This document shows, piece by piece, positions 56,758 through 64,000 of a DNA stretch of 64,000 bases. The stretch's first letter is position 1. Each line of letters opens with the position of its first letter. The DNA is from Humulus lupulus (Eukaryota; Streptophyta; Magnoliopsida; Rosales; Cannabaceae), in the NCBI RefSeq assembly GCF_963169125.1, contig NC_084798.1, positions 201,123,481-201,187,480 on the forward strand, written 5' to 3'. The translations under genes and the position numbers were made by a program. A model generated the notes under the pieces. It did no database searches, had not been told where the DNA came from, and saw only the letters and a list, made by a program, of their open reading frames with translations.

Positions 56758-59700
56758 CTACCAAACCTCTACAACATTGAGCAAATACCTGTCCCTTTTG
56801 CTAATTTTATGAGGACTCAGACCCAAAACTCTACATCTAACAACCTTCCTAATTTCCAAGCTAATACTTCTAGCCGAACTACAAACAGATTCAAAGATAC
56901 AATTGTTCCGATTTTTCCAAATAAAGTACATTGTTGCAGATAATACAACATTTATTATTTGGTTCTCCAAATCACTAACATCTTTCAAACACCATTGATG
57001 AAGCTCCAAGAAGGAATTCGGCCACTGAAAAAAACCTAGCCAGCTGCTAACTTCCCCAAATAATCTCCTTGAGAAGATACATTTCATGAAAAGGTGGCTG
57101 TGAGTTTCATAATCAGTGTCACAAACAAGGCATAAAGCAGATTTGATAGGCATGAAATGGCTCAAATGATCTCTGGTGAGCAGATGAGAGTTAAAAACCT
57201 GCCAATAGATAAATCTATGCTTGGGCACTAGGAGTTTATTCCACACAGTTTCAGCATACACAACTTTTTGAGCAGTAACAAGAGAGGTATAAAAATGTTT
57301 AACTCGAAATTTACCTCCCTTTTCAGCTTGCCTCAAAGCAGCTTCATTAGTAACTTGTCTAAGCCTCGGCAGCTTCTTAAAAGACCAGCTCATTTCTTGC
57401 TTAATAGGAATACTCCAAATGATATGCTCCTTAAGATAGATGGAGTTGATCCATCTAACCCAAAGGCAGTCTTGTTTGCTAGAGGTCGCCCATATAAACT
57501 TCGCCATAAAATCCATGTTCCATTTCTTGCCTTCGCGAAAACCAATACCACCCAGCTTTTTAGGGAGACAAACCTTCTCCCAAGAAGGGAGATGAAGCTT
57601 ACTCCTACTCCCTTTAGAACCCCAGAGGAAATCATGACAGCTTTTATCTATGGCAGCTGTAATTTTATAAGGAAGAATGAATATACTCATCCAGAAGTTC
57701 CTAATACCAAGCAAAACCGAGTGAATTAGTTGAGCACGACTAGCAAAAGATAGATTCCTACTCGCCCAACAATTGAGATTCTTGTTCAGCTTGTCCAAGA
57801 TCACCCCACAATCTGAAGCTTTCCATTTAGTAGGACGAAGATGTACCCCCAAGTATTTAAAAGGAAAAGAGCCTTCTTCTATTTGCATCAAGTCAAGAAT
57901 CTTAACTTTAATGTCTTCTTTAACTCCTCCAAAAAAGATATGAGATTTCGCTTTGTTCGTAGAAAGACCTGTAGAATCACAGAACTTCTTAAAAGCTTCT
58001 TGAATACCTCTCATCGAATTGAAATTGCCTTTACAAAAAATTATCAAGTCATCTGCAAAGAAAAGATTAGTTAACCTAAGTTGTTTACACAAAGGATGAA
58101 ATCTAAACCCTTTTTTACCAGAATAATGGCCCAATAATCTGGTTAGATACTCCATTATCAGCACAAACAAGAGGGGAGACATGGGGTCTCCTTGACGAAG
58201 ACCTTTTTCCCCTTTGAAAGTACCCTGAATTCTTCCATTCATAAGGAGATTGTAGCTCGTTCCTTTCAAACAGACCATAATCCAATCAATAAATCTCGAA
58301 GGGAAACAAAGATTCTTAAGTAGCTCCTCCACAAAGTGCCAATCAACTGTATCATAGGCTTTGCTAAGATCGATCTTCATTATACATCTCGCTGAAATAT
58401 TCTTCCTAGTATACCCTTTGAGGAGATCCTGGAAGATCATAATATTATGAGTAAGACTTCTATTCTTTATGAAAGCCCCTTGGTTGCAATGAACAAGGAA
58501 GGGAAGTACTTCCGAAAGCCTTGTATAGAGCATCTTCAAGATACACTTATAAAGTGTATTACAACAAGAAATAGGCCTGTAATCACTAGCTATTTTCGGG
58601 TCTGCAACCTTAGGAATGCGGGAAATCACCGTTTCATTCAGTGACTTCGGCAAAAACCCATTCTGGAAAAACTCTAACACATATTGCGATATTTCATCTC
58701 CAATGTTTTTCCCATAATCCCTTGAAAAAACCTGATCCAAAGCCATCCAACCCAGGACTTTTAGAAGAGTGAATGCTAAAAAGTGCCTTCTTCACATCAC
58801 TCTTACTAAACGGCCTTAATAAACGGACTTGCTGCTCCAAAGTCAGTCTATTACCCTGGTTCAAACAAACTAAGTCCATCTCCTTGGTAGCCGAACTTCT
58901 CCTCCCCATAATGTTCTCAAAATGGGTGAGAAAGTGCTCAACTACTTTCGAATAATCATCTTCAATTTTATCACCAATAGTGAAAGTCGTGATTCTGTTT
59001 TCCATTCTTCTTTTCCTCATAACAGCATGGAAGTACCTCGAGTTATCATCACTGAAAATTACCTAATTAACTTTACTATGCTGCTTAAGATAGCTAGAGT
59101 ACCGGTTCTGCATAACAGAAAACTTCTGCTGAACTTGAATAACAGCTTGATGCACAGTATAGTCAGAGGGATTAGAAGCCAAGGCCTCCTGACCTTTGCT
59201 GAGTTCCTCCTTAGCCAACTTGTAATCCAAGACAACATCACCAACCTCTTCCCTGTTAAATCTTTTCAAAACATGTTTAACTCTAAAGAGTTTCTGCACA
59301 ATCTTATTAAGACCCCCTCCCGAACCTGAAGTAGAGTTCCAGCTATTCAAAACAGTCTCTTTGTAACCTCTATAATGCAACCAGTGATTACAATATCTAA
59401 AGGGTTTGATCCCCACCTTGTTCAACTCCTGGCTTTTAATCACACAGTAGCTATGGTCTGAAACACAGTCCCATTTGAAGCATGCTTCTGTTTTAGGGAA
59501 CGTGTCCAGCTACGAGGCATTAGTAAAAACTCGATCTAGCTTGGAAAAAATGTGGTCTCCTACATCATGTTTGTTGGACCAAGTAAAGTGCGCTCCAGAG
59601 AACTTGAATTCTTCCACTTGGCCTAAAGCCAACCAGTCTTGAGCATCAGCAATGTCTTTTGCTAAGATTTGTCTCCCACCATTCCTGTCCTGGAAGCTAA

Positions 59701-60133
59701 ACATAGCATAAAAATCCTCGAAAATAATCCAAGGATTATTCAGTTGACCAATGTTAGCCAACTTGTCCCATAAATTTTTCCTCTCCCCCATAGAGTTACT
59801 ACGATAAACCACCGTGGCAAAGAAAACCTCCTGCTGGCCACACACTTTTATCTTGCAGTGAACAAGTTGAGGATCCTCGAGCAAAATGTCGACCTTCACA
59901 AACTTAGCTTGCCAAATAACCAAAATCCTACCAGAGGTGATAGAACTAGAAAAGTATTCCCAATTATGGAAATTATTCTCAAATACATCTTGTGTCTTCT
60001 CATGTTTCACCTTAGTTTCAAAAAGAGCTCCAAAACCAACCTTATTCTCCTTACAAACATCTAGAATAGCTTTTTGCTTTTCTTTTTTATTCATACCCCT
60101 CACATTCCACCCTACCATATTACAAACTTCCAT
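56758..60133 (-). pseudogene. LINE ORF2 (endonuclease, reverse transcriptase, zf-RVT)
   Basis: The start ATG at 60133 overlaps the ORF1 stop (TGATG). The APE-type endonuclease keeps G-W-N-V-R-G, E-T-K and S-D-H, but the usual G-D-F-N motif reads E-D-F-Y. In-frame stops are at 59510 and 59063, and a frameshift lies near 58740 just before RT. The RT part (662 codons, 58746-56758) is open, with S-K-A-Y-D, L-R-Q-G-D-P-M-S-P and F-F-A-D-D. The end carries a C-x2-C..H-x3-H-like zf-RVT domain (C-L-V-C-D..H-S-H-L-F-M-K-C). It is inactive. Confidence 0.93.
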
Positions 60134-61435
60134 CAATTAATTGGGTTAGAATTGGTGACCAAAGGCCCAACCCCAGTTTCTTGTAAAACCGCATATCCAT
60201 TACTCGAACTAGCCTTGATTGGAGCTGCATCTGCCTTGTTAAGAGCTGCCACTGCCTGTCGTGGCCCTCGCCTTTTGGGAGTAATCCAATTGCCAGCACT
60301 TTCATCTCTGCCTGTTTCATCTAGCTGAGAAGAGATAGGAATACCCTGATCCTCATTACTTTCCTTTGAATCAAAGCCCTTACACAAGCTCTTTTCCCTC
60401 TCATCTGCAACAACACTTGTCGAATTATGCACTCTTTTTTCTAGTATAGCAGACCCAGATGGCTGCTGTTGTTCAATCTCTGAACCATTTTGCTTCTGTT
60501 CTGATTTCTCTCCTTTCTCAACAGTGGTATTCTTCTTCCAAACCACTCCTTTTTCCTTGTTACAATTAGCCACTATAAGCCCTAATTGAGCACACGCAGC
60601 ACACTTAGAGGGGAGCCATTCATACTCAACCAATTGTTCGACTAATTGTTCCCGTTCATTGATGTAAGCAATAGTTTTAGGAGGGTGGTCCGAAATCTCC
60701 ATATCCACCAAAACCCGAGCATATTTCACCATCGATCTACTCTGATTCACCTTGTCCATCATTATCGGCTTGCCAATAGTACTCACCAGAGCACTGAGAC
60801 TATTTTTTCCCCAGCATTGCAATCCCAAGCCATTCAACCGAATCCACACCGGAACAAACTTTACCATTCTCACAGAATCCATGTCTGTTGTCCAAGGACG
60901 AAGGACAACTGTTTTTTTGTCAAAATGAATGACACCCGTTTCCAATATCAGATCCCGAGTAGCTTCGTCCTTGAAATTAACTAATGTGAAACCTGAGTGC
61001 ATTCTCACAATCTTATCAACACCTAGGTTTCCCCAAACTCTTTTGACAAAACCTTCAAACACTCTAAAGGGCGGGTTAGCACCAAGCACAATACAGACAA
61101 TAGCGTTTTTCCATAACGACGCTTCAATCTCCACCTCCTCCATATCTAGACGAGCGACAATTTGATCACCAACTTTCAGCGTCCTTCGCCGAGCTCTGAT
61201 AATCGGTTCCCTCGGCCTCCTCAGCCCAACTCACTGCTTTGGGAGAGGTATGATTCGAACTTCCATCACGCATCTCCTCAATTCCACGATCCATCTCTAA
61301 ATCGGCACACAATTCATGAAATTCTTCAACAGTAGTCGATTTAGGCTCCACTTCTTGGATCGAAGGGAGGTCCTCCGCCAACGTCTCATCGGAAACCACC
61401 ATCGGCTTCGATATAACTTTCCTCTTCAGACCCAT
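60133..61435 (-). pseudogene. LINE ORF1 (DUF4283-like nucleic-acid-binding protein)
   Basis: It starts M-G-L-K-R-K at 61435. A frameshift near 61166-61175 separates the first 89 codons from the rest, which reads V-G-D-Q-I-V-A-R-L-D-M-E-E then W-K-N-A-I-V-C-I-V-L-G-A-N-P-P. W-V-R-L-x-G-L-like (W-I-R-L-N-G-L) and a C-A-A-C-A-Q-L-G..C knuckle follow. These are the RNA-binding DUF4283 and CCHC_4-type regions of plant L1 elements. It ends in TGA overlapping the ORF2 start. Confidence 0.88.
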
Positions 61436-61469
61436 GGGGAGAGAGAGAGAGAAATATCACACGTCTGAG

Positions 61470-61897
61470 CATATAATTGCAAATGCATTATTTTAATTGT
61501 GAATTAATATGCCATTTTATTTTCACAAACACCACTTATCATTAGAGTCATTCTTATGCATACATATCCTTATTTCATCAATCTTTTCACCATTTATTCA
61601 CAAAATCAACAAGCATAAATTACCATGAATTTTGTCTATTACCTCATACCTCATACCTCATACCTCATAAAATTCATACAAGATCATTCATGTTTCATTA
61701 ACACAATAATTCACAAATCCTAACATGATCTTATTATACAGATAATTCAAAGAACATATCTAACAATTAAATAAAATAACAAACAACAACTAAATAAAAT
61801 AAACAACATTTAAATAAAGCAATTCACCACACTTAACAATTAAATAAAATAAAACATAAAAATTTTAATAACTAAAAAAAACATTTGGTGCACTACA
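61470..61897 (-). repeat. 5' LTR of element D, part 2 (after the LINE), with internal deletion
   Basis: 61478-61765 matches 38600-38888 and 61766-61897 matches 40603-40729 of the 3' LTR. The roughly 1.7 kb between is missing, and the join lies in a shared TCTAACA word. It ends TTTGGTGCACTACA. Confidence 0.85.
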
Positions 61898-63763
61898 ATT
61901 TAATACATATTTTTCTAAAAATATAATATAAATTTTGTAGGTATTTATTTGAGTAAAATATAATTTTATTGTGACTTAAAATATCCTTTTTAATTTCATA
62001 AAATCAACATAGCATTAAGGACATTACTTATGCATGCAAATCACTTTTTCATCAAACTTTTTACCCAATTATTTACAAAATCAGGAAGCATAATTACTCA
62101 TGAAATTCATCTTTTCTCTAAAAAATTTAACATAAAATCATACATGTCCAAAATCCTATCATGCTCTTATTATACAAATAATTCTAAGAATATCACTGAC
62201 ACATATTCATATGCAATCTTATAAAACCTTATTATATTCCAATGAATTTATACATGATATCCAACAAAACAATAACAACAACATACATTAATTCATAAAC
62301 ACCATTATTCATATATGCCTTTATATTAAACCTAATATGTTTCTATCATTTTTCATGCATATCATGATTCATTGATACATAATATCATATACATCCTATC
62401 AACATTTCATGGATCCAAATATCAAGATTGCCAATTATCATTTTACCCAAATTACATAGGTCCTAAACACATGGATCTAATATATTGAAAATCATAAAAC
62501 ATCAAACAAAATATAAAGATGATCCTTAGGTATGCCTAGGTTGAAATCCCCATATTTGCATTCATAAATTACCACTAATCATTATACATAGAAAATCAAC
62601 ATCAAAACCATTTTATACATCAAACCATAATACCCTTCATGCAAATCAAACAACTCATTATCAACAAGATATCAAGAACACAAAGTACCCATTTTTCCTA
62701 CCCAAAACATATAAATCCCCTTTAACCATAATCCCTCTAATAATCTATTCATTAAAACCAATAATCACAAAATTTAGGGAGGGATTTCAATACCTCTTCT
62801 TGATAGAAAATCAAGAATCCAATAACCTCCTTGCTCAAACCCTAGGGGTTGTATATTTTGAATAATCAAGATGGAGAAGAAGATGAACAAAGTTAGAGAC
62901 AACCCAAAATACTAGATTAATCAAAAGGAAAAAAAATCAAAAACCTTACCCTAGCTTGAACCCTTTCTTCTTCTTCTTCCTTTCTCTCTAGAAAATGGCA
63001 GCCCTTCCCCTTCTCTCTCTCTAGCTCGCCACACTCTCTCTCTCTCTCTATTCTCTCTCTAGGTCACAGCACAAGCTTGCAAAATGGCCTCTCTTCCTTC
63101 TTTTCTTTCCTTTTAATAATAATTCCCTCATAAAGCCTCACCAAAATAAATGGTAAGTTCCCTAATCCACTCATCTAATTCAGCCTACAAATCATTTATA
63201 ATAAAGAGTATTTTAATTGAATAAAATGTCAAAATTCTCTTACCCATAATAGCTATCTTCTTCCAATTTAAATTTGTTTACCTTAGAAAAATAATGAAAA
63301 AAAATATCAATCCCTTTCCCAGTACACTACACATCCACCCTTCACTTACCCTTTCCTTTATTTTTTTTTTCTTTCATTTAAATTAATCACTTATATCTAA
63401 TATATGGAAATTATAAAATGTGTAGAAAATCTACACATGTGCATCATGTTACCATGCACTTGCACACACTAAATCACTAGGGTGCATCACTATCTACCAT
63501 GCACCTTAGTGCATTCAACCAAATCTCACATAATCACATTTTTAAAATAAAATAAATACAAATTATTTAACAAGTAATTTTTCATAAAAATATTCTACAA
63601 CAATTCTAACAATTATATAAAATAACAAACAATCATGTAAAACAAACAACAACTAAATAAAATAAACAACATTTAAATAAAACAATTCATCACACTTAAC
63701 ACTTAAATAAAATAAATCACAAAATTTTAATAATCTAAAAAAAAAAAAAATTGGTGCACTACA
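61898..63763 (-). repeat. Truncated LTR of the arm A/B subfamily
   Basis: It matches 22695-24589 closely (same CT-rich tract, same GGTGCACTACA end) and is cut on the left by element D. Its intact 5' edge at 63763 abuts gene-like sequence, so it is a 5' or solo LTR at an insertion point. Confidence 0.85.
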
Positions 63764-64000
63764 TGCACAGTAGCTCACAGCTGTTTAGACTAATAGCAGT
63801 AGCCCTTCGAGTGGTTATTGAATTCGGCATTAGTCCTTTTATCTCATAGAAATCATCACCATTTTCACAAACTAATGGAATGATCAAACAACCACTAGAA
63901 TTCCTCTCTGCTGTGCCATCACAAAGCGAATAGTTGACCATTGAAATCTGTTGATCTTCCATCCTATACTCACTGATAACCCCATTATGAGCCATGACAA
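63764..64000 (-). pseudogene. Exon fragment with a PAN-like domain (G-type lectin receptor kinase-like), cut by an LTR
   Basis: The minus strand is open from the window edge to 63764 and reads S-L-C-D-G-T-A-E-R-N-S-S-G-C, then C-E-N-G-D-D-F-Y-E-I-K-G-L-M-P, then I-S-L-N-S-C-E-L-L-C. The C..G-x-F-x2-x-x-G-x-x-P..S-L-x-x-C-x-x-x-C spacing is that of the PAN domain of S-domain receptor-like kinases, where a cysteine-rich N-C-S-C usually follows. Instead the LTR starts here and its TAG ends the frame. Upstream parts lie outside the window. The family call is moderate. Confidence 0.5.

Larger units (their letters stand above)
56617..61465 (-). mobile_element. L1-type LINE inserted in the element D LTR
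   Basis: The minus strand carries ORF1 (DUF4283-like plus zinc knuckle), ORF2 (endonuclease, RT, C-terminal zf-RVT domain) and a short A-rich 3' tail (complement of TTTTTTATTTATTTTA at 56617). The 5' end lies at about 61437-61480, after a CT-microsatellite leader. A clear target duplication is not visible, and the LTR sequence on the two sides does not rejoin cleanly, so a target deletion probably accompanied insertion. Confidence 0.88.
38570..61897 (-). mobile_element. Element D: minus-strand long-LTR gypsy chromovirus, heavily interrupted
   Basis: It comprises a 3' LTR (38570-40729), pol and gag (40730-44645 and 54510 to about 54790), leader, primer-binding site (55516-55530) and a 5' LTR (55533-61897). 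Element C splits its gag, a LINE splits its 5' LTR, and that LTR also has an internal deletion. It is a diverged relative of arms A and B, and its 3' LTR is truncated at the junction with arm B. Confidence 0.82.

Noticed and set aside
56600..61480. Target-site duplication CATATAATT around the LINE
   Set aside because: The word occurs on both sides but is not adjacent to the A-rich tail, and the flanking LTR does not rejoin there.
38565..61902. ATTTA on both sides of element D as a target duplication
   Set aside because: The left LTR is truncated and lacks its TG end. The left ATTTA is part of the normal arm B LTR sequence, so the match is coincidental.

Overview
The window looks like plant nuclear DNA, most likely from a eudicot. 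It is a gene-poor, probably heterochromatic block built almost entirely of transposable elements inserted into one another. The signs are plant-type Ty3/gypsy retrotransposons (Tat lineage and Tekay-like chromoviruses), CACTA DNA transposons with 3-bp target duplications, an L1-type LINE whose ORF1 has a DUF4283-like domain, and fragments of plant genes with GT-AG introns. I see no intact host gene, rRNA, tRNA or CRISPR array. The species cannot be named safely from the sequence alone.

Layout: (1) 1-14168 holds a young Tat-lineage element on the minus strand. Its LTRs differ at only about nine of 711 positions. It has one long gag-pol frame with a second, archaeal-type RNase H, and a spliced gene on the opposite strand next to the 3' LTR. 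It sits in an LTR fragment (14169-15058) of a Tekay-like family. (2) 15563-20281 is a CACTA element with ATG target duplications; it carries exons and introns of a mitochondrial-type lipoyl synthase pseudogene. It is followed by an exon resembling malonyl-CoA decarboxylase and a piece of a second CACTA family. (3) 21330-38569 is a head-to-head inverted pair (arms A and B) of one gypsy family with very long LTRs. The arms share a nonsense mutation, and later insertions interrupt them: a solo LTR and a 2.25-kb CACTA element with hairpins in arm A, and another solo LTR in arm B. (4) 38570-61897 is an older minus-strand relative (element D). Its gag is split by a complete 9.86-kb plus-strand chromovirus (element C, 44646-54509, TSD GCTTC), and its 5' LTR is split by a LINE (56617 to about 61465). 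(5) 61898-63763 is another LTR of the arm A/B family. Its 5' edge cuts an exon that looks like the PAN domain of a G-type lectin receptor kinase (63764-64000).

How the parts relate: the Tat element is the only one that still looks close to functional. Its gag-pol would make particle, protease, reverse transcriptase, RNases H and integrase. The opposing spliced gene would make a large coiled-coil, glutamine-rich protein of unknown role. Everything else is decaying. Element C keeps one uninterrupted reading frame with eleven stop codons and no frameshift. All three copies of the long-LTR gypsy family carry tyrosine where integrase normally has its second catalytic aspartate. The nesting gives relative ages: element D is older than element C and the LINE; arms A and B are older than their solo LTRs and the hairpin CACTA; the Tat element appears youngest.
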